Shown: positions 1 through 6,539 of the stretch, piece by piece
How positions within the stretch are numbered: the first letter of the stretch is position 1
How the letters are laid out: the number at the start of each line of letters is the position of its first letter
Position numbers and translations under genes: made by a program
Notes under the pieces: model-generated
What the model was told of the DNA's origin: nothing
Seen by the model: only the letters and a program-made list of their open reading frames with translations
The model's database searches: none
Assembly: GCA_029933295.1 (NCBI GenBank)
Contig: JAOZOL010000055.1
Span: 1 to 11,936, forward strand
Length of the DNA stretch: 11,936 nt
Origin: Desulfobacterales bacterium
Lineage (GTDB): Bacteria; Desulfobacterota; Desulfobacteria; Desulfobacterales; Desulfosalsimonadaceae
Direction of reading: 5' to 3'

Positions 1-77
1 TATGTTAACATTAATTGTTTTGATTTTATTTTCATTATCGGCTATTTTTTACACACAATCAGCGTTCACATATTAAG

Positions 78-83
78 TATAAT
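78..83 (+). promoter_or_regulatory. Candidate sigma70 -10 box in the leader of the sensor kinase gene
   Basis: A perfect TATAAT hexamer lies in AT-rich DNA about 150 bp upstream of the first possible start of the kinase gene. No convincing -35 hexamer is present at 16-18 bp (the bases there read roughly ACAATC), so this is a candidate only. AT-rich leaders produce such matches by chance. If real, it would give a 5' leader of about 145-205 nt that includes the inverted repeat at 171-199. Confidence 0.3.
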
Positions 84-170
84 ACAGAATATTTTACATT
101 TGCTGAAACAATTTAAAATCGTTATCGTTAACCCTGAAATAATCTACGATGCCGTTGCCTGCTGCATCCT

Positions 171-199
171 TAATCGAATAGCATTCTGGGATTCGATTA
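171..199. repeat. 9-bp perfect inverted repeat (possible operator or leader hairpin)
   Basis: The arms TAATCGAAT (171-179) and ATTCGATTA (191-199) are perfect reverse complements separated by 11 bases. The repeat sits 37 bp before the first ATG of the kinase gene. It could be a binding site for a dimeric regulator or a small hairpin in the leader transcript. No T-tract follows, so it is not a standard intrinsic terminator. The rest of 1-235 holds no convincing gene. It also carries a direct repeat of TGCCTGCTGC (156-165 and 218-227) that flanks this inverted repeat. Confidence 0.35.
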
Positions 200-235
200 T
201 CGTGACGGCGCAGAGAGTGCCTGCTGCGAAAAAAT

Positions 236-3200
236 ATGGACGGAAGACTTAAACAACGGGCAAATTATTCACGGTGTGAAAATAAAAAATTCATTATGAA
301 CGAAAAAAAAAGTTTTATCAAATTCATCCAATTATGGATAATTATTATTATCGTAATGATTGGTGGAAGCATAATTGTTCTTGATATTATAAGCTCCTCT
401 CAGGATTTCAACTTCCGCGCGGATCAAATGCGGTCAGATTATATATCCCGCCAAAAACAGACAATCAAACAGGAAGTTATACAGGTTGCGGACAGAATTC
501 GTCATGAAAAGGCACAAAGTGAGCGCTTGACAAAAAATAAGATCAAATCAAGGGTTTATGAGGCGTGTGCCATTGCTCAACATATTTACCAACAGAACCA
601 GGCAATTGAGAACAAGTCTAAAATTCAACAAATGATCTTAAATGCATTAAGACCCATCCGGTTTGAAAATAAAAACGGCTATTATTTTGCGGTGTCAATG
701 GACGGAGTTGGGCAATTATACCCGGTTCGGCCGGAACTGGAAGGAAAAAACCTGATCGGTTTACAGGATGTTAAAGGCAATTTTATTATCCAGGATGAAA
801 TCAATGTAATCAAAAAATCAGGGGAAGGATTTGTGACAGACTTCTGGCCCAAACCCGGGAAAGACCCTTCGACCGCTTATAAAAAAATATCCTTTGTTAA
901 ATATTTTAAACCATTGGACTGGTATTTCGGGGCCGGTTTGTATGTTGATGATGTTGAGAGCCGGATAAAAGCAGATCTGCTCTCAGACATCAGCAGGATT
1001 CGGTTTGGAAAGGAAGGATATATTTTTGTTAACAGATTAAATGGGGATGCGCTGGTATCAAATGGAAAACTTGTTATCGGAACGAAAAAACTATGGGAGG
1101 TATTTAATAACCATCCGGAAAAAATAAAAAATATCTTTAAAAAGGAGCATAACGCAGCTTTAAAACCCGGCGGTGATTATATTTATTACTATCTCATTAA
1201 ATTAACCAATCCAACCAAACAATCGCCAAAAGTATCTTTTATTTACGGAATTCCTGAATTCAAATGGCTTGTGGGTGCCGGCGTGTATCTTGATGATGTG
1301 GAAACGGTGATTGCCCGGATGCAAACCGAATTAACCAAGCAGATCAAAACAAAAATGCTCTATTCCTTCCTGGTTACTCTGAGCATTGTTGTTTTTTCCC
1401 TTCTTTTATTCAACTGGTTGAACCGCAAGCTGAAAAAAGATTTCAACCTGTTTATCTCGTTTTTTAACCGTGCGGCCCTTTCTGATGAAGAAATTGACCG
1501 GGACCGGATTCAATTTTATGAACTTGACCGGATGGCGGAAAACGCCAACAAGATGCTTGCGGATCGCAAACAGGCGGAGAAAGCTTTCATTAATGCTGCC
1601 AAGGATTGGCAAATCACCTTTAACTCCACAAACGATGCCATCTGGATTCAAGATCAGGAATCTTACATACTCCGCTGCAATGGGATGACGGAGAAGATAT
1701 TACAACAACCGGCCGACAAGATAATCGGCAAACACTGCTGGGAGGTTGTCCACGGTACGTCCCAGCCGATTCCAGGGTGCCCTTTTCAACGGTCACAAAA
1801 CAGTCTGCAACGGGAAATGATAGAATTGCAGATAGGTAAACGGTGGTTTCAAGTCACCACAGATCCAATCCTGAATGAAACCGGCGGATTTACCGGTGCT
1901 GTTCATTGCATCAGGGACATCACCGAACACAAACAGATGGAAAATATGCTACGGGCAAGCGAGATGCAATACCGCCTTCTTGCAGACAATATATCCGATG
2001 TTATCTGGACCATGGACATGGAGCAACAGCTCACCTATTTCAGCCCCTCGATTCTAAAATTTCGCGGATACACGCCAGAGGAGGCTCTGCAAATATCTGT
2101 AGAAAATTCGTTGACGCCTGAATCCTATGAGCGGGCTGTTTTTGCTATAATGGAAGAAATTGCCTGCGAAGGTAAACCCGGGGTTTCTCCGGATCGCTCT
2201 ATAACTCTTGAAATTGAGCATATTCGAAAAGACGGCACAACGGTCTGGGGTGAATTGACAACATCTTTTATTCGGGATGAAGACGGTTCGCCCACCGGCA
2301 TTATAGGCATCACACGCGACATCGACGAACGCAAGCGTGCGGAAAAAACACTGCGGGAGAACGAGCAACTCATAATCAGTGTATTTGAAAGCATTCAGGA
2401 TGGTATTAGCGTGCTGGAGCCGGATCTGACAATCCGCCTTGTCAACAAAGTAATGAATCAGTGGTATTCGCAAAATCTGCCACTGAAAGGGAAAAAGTGC
2501 TATGAATGCTATCGCAATGCCGATAAACCGTGTGAGCCGTGCCCGAGTATTCGCTGTCTTAAATCCGGCAAAACAGAATGGAATGTAATGCCAGGACTCC
2601 CTGGGTCTTCGACCGAGTGGATTGAGCTTTTCAGTTATCCGATTAAAGACCCCGATTCGAATGAAATAACCGGAGTAGTTGAATTTGTTCGAGATATTAC
2701 CATGCGCAAGCGTGCGGAAGAAAAGCTCAAGGAAAGCGAGCAAAAATATCGTCTGTTAGCGTATAATATAACCGATACTATCTGGGTATTGGATATAGAT
2801 ACATTACAATTTTTCTATGTCAGCCCATCGGTCTCAGGCATTACCGGTTATAGCGCTGAAGAAACAACAGGTCGTTACCTGAAGGATATATTAACGCCTG
2901 CGTCCATGGATCTTGCAACCAAAGCAATTAACAAACAACTGATTGTGGATAATTCAGGCATGGCAAAACCGCTCACACTGGAACTGGAGCATTACCGTAA
3001 GGACGGTTCCACCGTCTGGGCAGAGGTTACCACGCGATTTATCCGTAACAAAGAAGGCCGTCCCACCAAAATAATGTGTGTTACAAGAGATATCACAGAA
3101 CGCAGAGCACTTGAAGCTCAGCTTCGCCAGGCCCGTAAAATGGAATCCATCGGCACTCTGTCAGGGGGAATTGCCCATGATTTTAATAATATCCTCAGTA

Positions 3201-4282
3201 TAATGATCGGCAACACGGAACTGGCTTTAGATAAAGTGCCGGAAAGCAATTCAGTCCATACTAATCTTGAAGAGATCAAAACCGCAGGCCTGCGGGCAAA
3301 AAATATCATAAGTCAGCTTCTGTCATTTTCCCGCAAAACAGAACAGAACCTGAAAGCAGTAGCCATTGTTCCGGTTATCAAAGACGCCATACAATTTTTA
3401 CGCTCAACCATTCCCACCTCCATCGCTATTCACGCAGACATTATTGACTCAGGCGAAACCGTTTTGGCCGACCCGGTTGGGCTCAATCAGATCATTATGA
3501 ACCTGTGCATCAACGCGTCCCATGCCATGGAACAGGCCGGAGGAATTCTTACCGTAAACGTGAAATCCGTAATTTTAGAAAACACGTCAGACAAAAACGA
3601 GCCGGACTTAGCCCCGGGCGATTATGTCAAGATAATTGTCAGCGATACAGGCCAGGGGATTAATCACAAAATCATCGACAGAATTTTTGATCCGTATTTT
3701 ACCACCAAGGACGTGGGAAAAGGTTCCGGCATGGGACTGGCGATAGTTCACGGCATTGTTAAAAACTATAACGGTTCAATTTCAGTTGAAAGCGAGCCTG
3801 GAAAAGGCACGGTGTTTTCAATACTGTTGCCGAAGATTACCGGACAACCGGAAATAAAAACAGAACCAACAATGGATTTTCCCACGGGCACCGAGACCAT
3901 TCTTTTTGTGGATGATGAAGAGTCCATCATGAATCTGGGTCCTCTGATGTTAGAACCCCTGGGATATAAAGTTGACGCAACCATGTCTCCGGCAAATGCG
4001 CTTAAACGGTTTAGTTCCAATCCGGATAATTATGATCTTGTAATTACCGACATGACCATGCCGGAAATGACGGGTGTTGCACTGGCAGAAGAACTCCTGC
4101 GCATCCGTCCCGACATTCCGATTATCATCTGCACCGGACACAGCCCGCTCATTGATGAAAAAAAGGCCAAAACAATAGGTATCGCCGCCTTTGTCATGAA
4201 ACCGGTAACCATACAAAAAATAGCGAAAATCATCCGGCAGGTTTTAAAAAAAAGACCTGCTCATTCCAGCAAATCCAAATAA
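236..4282 (+). CDS. Hybrid sensor histidine kinase: Cache sensor, four PAS, HisKA, HATPase_c, receiver domain
   Basis: This is an inner-membrane signal-transducing kinase of 1348 residues. A transmembrane segment (about 32-50) and a second one (about 375-393) bracket an extracytoplasmic Cache-type sensor with two related halves, ending DWYFGAGLYVDDVES and KWLVGAGVYLDDVET. Four PAS domains follow (about 454-565, 572-700, 706-826, 832-956). The HisKA box has phospho-acceptor His981 in GGIAHDFNN. The ATPase has an N-box around Asn1089/Asn1093, DTGQG at 1137 and GKGSGMGLAI from 1161. The receiver domain has acidic Asp1226/1227, phospho-acceptor Asp1272, Thr1300 and Lys1322, so the phosphorelay residues look intact. 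No DNA-binding output is present; phosphotransfer to a separate Hpt or regulator is likely but none is encoded here. The ATG at 296 (Met21) is an equally good or better start, since it places a short charged tail before the membrane segment. Neither start has a strong ribosome binding site. The ligand is unknown. Confidence 0.93.
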   Translation: MDGRLKQRANYSRCENKKFIMNEKKSFIKFIQLWIIIIIVMIGGSIIVLDIISSSQDFNFRADQMRSDYISRQKQTIKQEVIQVADRIRHEKAQSERLTKNKIKSRVYEACAIAQHIYQQNQAIENKSKIQQMILNALRPIRFENKNGYYFAVSMDGVGQLYPVRPELEGKNLIGLQDVKGNFIIQDEINVIKKSGEGFVTDFWPKPGKDPSTAYKKISFVKYFKPLDWYFGAGLYVDDVESRIKADLLSDISRIRFGKEGYIFVNRLNGDALVSNGKLVIGTKKLWEVFNNHPEKIKNIFKKEHNAALKPGGDYIYYYLIKLTNPTKQSPKVSFIYGIPEFKWLVGAGVYLDDVETVIARMQTELTKQIKTKMLYSFLVTLSIVVFSLLLFNWLNRKLKKDFNLFISFFNRAALSDEEIDRDRIQFYELDRMAENANKMLADRKQAEKAFINAAKDWQITFNSTNDAIWIQDQESYILRCNGMTEKILQQPADKIIGKHCWEVVHGTSQPIPGCPFQRSQNSLQREMIELQIGKRWFQVTTDPILNETGGFTGAVHCIRDITEHKQMENMLRASEMQYRLLADNISDVIWTMDMEQQLTYFSPSILKFRGYTPEEALQISVENSLTPESYERAVFAIMEEIACEGKPGVSPDRSITLEIEHIRKDGTTVWGELTTSFIRDEDGSPTGIIGITRDIDERKRAEKTLRENEQLIISVFESIQDGISVLEPDLTIRLVNKVMNQWYSQNLPLKGKKCYECYRNADKPCEPCPSIRCLKSGKTEWNVMPGLPGSSTEWIELFSYPIKDPDSNEITGVVEFVRDITMRKRAEEKLKESEQKYRLLAYNITDTIWVLDIDTLQFFYVSPSVSGITGYSAEETTGRYLKDILTPASMDLATKAINKQLIVDNSGMAKPLTLELEHYRKDGSTVWAEVTTRFIRNKEGRPTKIMCVTRDITERRALEAQLRQARKMESIGTLSGGIAHDFNNILSIMIGNTELALDKVPESNSVHTNLEEIKTAGLRAKNIISQLLSFSRKTEQNLKAVAIVPVIKDAIQFLRSTIPTSIAIHADIIDSGETVLADPVGLNQIIMNLCINASHAMEQAGGILTVNVKSVILENTSDKNEPDLAPGDYVKIIVSDTGQGINHKIIDRIFDPYFTTKDVGKGSGMGLAIVHGIVKNYNGSISVESEPGKGTVFSILLPKITGQPEIKTEPTMDFPTGTETILFVDDEESIMNLGPLMLEPLGYKVDATMSPANALKRFSSNPDNYDLVITDMTMPEMTGVALAEELLRIRPDIPIIICTGHSPLIDEKKAKTIGIAAFVMKPVTIQKIAKIIRQVLKKRPAHSSKSK
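4237..4260. terminator. Hairpin at the convergent gene junction (weak terminator candidate)
   Basis: GCAGGT (4237-4242) and ACCTGC (4255-4260) are perfect reverse complements. The stem extends by a G-U and two A-U pairs to about 9 bp around an A-rich loop (T-rich on the minus strand). It lies inside the last codons of the plus-strand kinase and immediately after the stop codon of the minus-strand UbiB-like gene. Neither side is followed directly by a run of T, so it is not a textbook Rho-independent terminator. It is nevertheless the only stem-loop noticed where the two converging transcripts end. Confidence 0.27.
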
Positions 4283-5586
4283 TCAAATTTTTCCATTTTT
4301 GCCATGATGCCTTCCATAAAATCATCCGACAAATCAAAAAGCATTTCTCCATAACTGTCAAAATATAGAAATTGTTTTAACAATAGCGTAAATTCACGCG
4401 GGAACCGGATACCATGCACTTCAGCGATCCTTACAATTTCCATAAGGGACTGCTCCGGCTCGGACAAATCGGGCAGGGAATCAGAAAGCGGATCGGTTAT
4501 CAATGATTCACCAGCTAAATAAAAAGCCTCAAGGTCCTTTGCGAGCTGGTCCGTATCCACTTTATTTCGCGTCATGCCGATAATCAGCATTGATTCGGCC
4601 ATGTTTTTATAGTCATACATCATCATGGATTTTATCAATGAATTTACACCATCCTGGGTTTTTTTTGAAATGCGGCCCACAATGCCAAAATCAATAAAGC
4701 CCACACGCCCGTCATCCAGTATCATTATATTTCCGGCATGAAGGTCCGCATGAAAAAGTTCACACCCGGAGATACTTTTCAACCAGGTCTCAAAAGCAGC
4801 GCCAAGGATTTTCTGTGGCTGATCCGTGGATTTCAAAAATTGTTCCCGATCCGTTAAAGGGATGCCATGGAGCCGTTCCATGGTCAAAACGCGTGGGGAT
4901 GTTGCCCGGTAATATACCCTGGGGGTGACCACTTTTTTATTTTTCGTATTTTCCAAAAATTTGGAAAAAATTTCTATATTTTCCGCTTCCTTTATAAAAT
5001 CACATTCTTCTAAAACGGTTTTACGAATTTCAGATAACATGCCGACAAGGGATGCATGTTTAAAAGCGGGCATAATCCGTTCAAGAATATTAGCAGCAAT
5101 AAAAAGAAAATTCAGATCAGTTACGAGAATATCTTTAACACCGGGACGTTGAATTTTAATCACCACATCTTCCCCGGTAACCAGCCTGGCTGCATATACC
5201 TGTGCAATGGATGCGGAGGCCAGCGGCACGGGATTGATTTTGGCAAAAATATCCTTCATATAACCGGGGCCCAGCTCTTTTTTTAAAATTTTTTCCATGT
5301 GCTTAAACGGCACCGGTATGGTCTGGTCCAGGCATCGTTGAAACTCTCTCACATATATTTCCGGAAACAAAGACGGGGAGCTGGCGATGAGCTGGCCGAT
5401 TTTAATATAGGTTGCTCCCATGCGTTCAAATGCCCTGCGCATCAAAACCGGAGGGGCGGGACGATCTCCCAGAATCCAGTCCAGTCCTGTTTTGCCAAGG
5501 GCAAATCCTGTCTGCCGGACGCGATGTAAACTATTATAGCCAAACATGGCTGCGGCAGGGAGTTTAGAAACAGTTTTAAGAATCAT
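4261..5586 (-). CDS. AarF/UbiB/ABC1 (ADCK) family protein-kinase-like protein
   Basis: This 441-residue atypical kinase-fold protein has the whole family signature. The N-terminal KxGQ motif is KIGQ (62-65). The alanine-rich loop that replaces the glycine loop is PLASASIAQV (121-130). The ATP lysine is in VVIK (Lys144), the ExD motif is Glu194/Asp196, the catalytic loop is HADLHAGN (279-286) and the metal-binding motif is DFG (299-301). Relatives act as ATPases that support quinone or lipid metabolism; UbiB is needed for ubiquinone synthesis. A sulfate reducer would be expected to use menaquinone, so calling this ubiB by function would be unsafe. The C-terminus is acidic (ending DYLDLLE), and I see no pair of C-terminal membrane helices such as UbiB carries. 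It is the last gene of the operon: its ATG overlaps the upstream stop as ATGA, implying translational coupling. Its 3' end overlaps the converging kinase gene by 22 bp. Confidence 0.9.
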   Translation of the reverse strand: MILKTVSKLPAAAMFGYNSLHRVRQTGFALGKTGLDWILGDRPAPPVLMRRAFERMGATYIKIGQLIASSPSLFPEIYVREFQRCLDQTIPVPFKHMEKILKKELGPGYMKDIFAKINPVPLASASIAQVYAARLVTGEDVVIKIQRPGVKDILVTDLNFLFIAANILERIMPAFKHASLVGMLSEIRKTVLEECDFIKEAENIEIFSKFLENTKNKKVVTPRVYYRATSPRVLTMERLHGIPLTDREQFLKSTDQPQKILGAAFETWLKSISGCELFHADLHAGNIMILDDGRVGFIDFGIVGRISKKTQDGVNSLIKSMMMYDYKNMAESMLIIGMTRNKVDTDQLAKDLEAFYLAGESLITDPLSDSLPDLSEPEQSLMEIVRIAEVHGIRFPREFTLLLKQFLYFDSYGEMLFDLSDDFMEGIMAKMEKFDYLDLLE

Positions 5587-6536
5587 TCAATCAGTCCAAT
5601 CAATGTATTTAACGATGCTTGTTTATGTTTTAATGGTTCATCTGTTATTACCGCACGGTTTATCAACGCTTCCGGTTTAATCAACGCTTCCGGGCCTTTT
5701 CCCGGTAAAATGCATAATCTCAAATTGATGGTTTCCATACCCCCGGTTTCAAACTGGGGACACGAAATATATTCTGCGCCTCGCCACTTTTCACCGATCA
5801 GGGTCATTAAAAAACGCTCCATTTCTTTTTTGAACGATACCGGCTGCTCCAATGAAACGCTTTCAAAAAAACACACATCTTCCACTGCATCAGTAGCAAT
5901 GATCTCATTAAATACGATACGGCTTCCGGTCACTAAAAAAGAAGGTACATAATCATCTTTCTGCATCACCGTCAACCATGCGGCCATACGTTGATCTGGC
6001 ATATAAGCGCCTGCGTCGTTATCAAACAGACTCCCTTTGGAAATATCCAGCACCCTGTCCTCTCCGGTTATACTTTTAAACAGATCCAACTCATCATCAA
6101 TCGATAAAGCCAGCTCATGGTCAATGTCACTCTGTTGCACATCCAGTTCCTGGGCCATGAAAAGAAACAGTCTGGCCAGAAATACGGGATCAGGCGCCGG
6201 CTCTTCATCTTTGCTGTCTTTTTTTATGTCCGTACTGATCTGCGCGGCAAAGGAGGTGTTGTAAAATCCTTTATTAAAAATGTTTTTTAATGAAACGCCT
6301 TCGCTCTGATGAAGGCGCCCCCATTCTTTAAATTCCGTACAAAATTTGATCAGCCGATCATCGTCATCTTTCACCGGAACCCGTATTTCAATCAGACCGT
6401 CTTTTTCCAAACGGCGAATCGATTCCGGAATTGCAGAAAAATCCGGTTGATAAATAATAACACGGCCGAAGATTGAATTAATTTTCTTTACAACCGATTC
6501 TTTGATGTATGTAAACGGAAAATATGTCGGGTTCAT
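5583..6536 (-). CDS. Protein of unknown function (317 aa), third gene of the tmk operon
   Basis: I do not recognise this protein. It has no signal peptide and no clear membrane segment, so it is probably cytoplasmic. The N-terminal stretch (about 20-75) reads like a small alpha/beta fold: a hydrophobic strand FGRVIIYQPDF, then charged helices. The middle (about 102-165) is acidic and helical, with DIKKDSKDEEPAPDP followed by FLARLFLFMAQELDV. The C-terminal part (about 195-280) is strand-rich with two cysteines (Cys222, Cys259) and Cys275. An in-frame repeat, PEALIK-PEALIN, lies near residues 282-293. The start is supported by AAAGG about ten bases upstream and by tight packing: three bases after the fusion gene's stop, and its own TGA overlapping the next gene's ATG. 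That packing argues it is a real, co-expressed gene. Its link with cysteine or with the UbiB-like kinase is undetermined. Confidence 0.82.
   Translation of the reverse strand: MNPTYFPFTYIKESVVKKINSIFGRVIIYQPDFSAIPESIRRLEKDGLIEIRVPVKDDDDRLIKFCTEFKEWGRLHQSEGVSLKNIFNKGFYNTSFAAQISTDIKKDSKDEEPAPDPVFLARLFLFMAQELDVQQSDIDHELALSIDDELDLFKSITGEDRVLDISKGSLFDNDAGAYMPDQRMAAWLTVMQKDDYVPSFLVTGSRIVFNEIIATDAVEDVCFFESVSLEQPVSFKKEMERFLMTLIGEKWRGAEYISCPQFETGGMETINLRLCILPGKGPEALIKPEALINRAVITDEPLKHKQASLNTLIGLIE
5662..5693. repeat. In-frame tandem 18-bp duplication inside the unknown gene
   Basis: The 14-mer ATCAACGCTTCCGG occurs at 5662-5675 and again at 5680-5693, a period of exactly 18 bp. The phase preserves the reading frame and duplicates six residues (PEALIK / PEALIN) near the C-terminus of the 317-residue protein. 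It looks like a recent slippage or small tandem duplication. Confidence 0.7.
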
Positions 6537-6539
6537 AAT

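Noticed and set aside
2..11. ATGTTAACAT, a perfect 10-bp palindrome at the left edge.
   Set aside because: It is short, AT-rich and far from any start; such palindromes are expected by chance in this kind of DNA.
2054..2743. A 229-codon open frame on the minus strand.
   Set aside because: It lies entirely inside the PAS-coding part of the kinase gene, has no family resemblance, and is a by-product of that gene's codon pattern.
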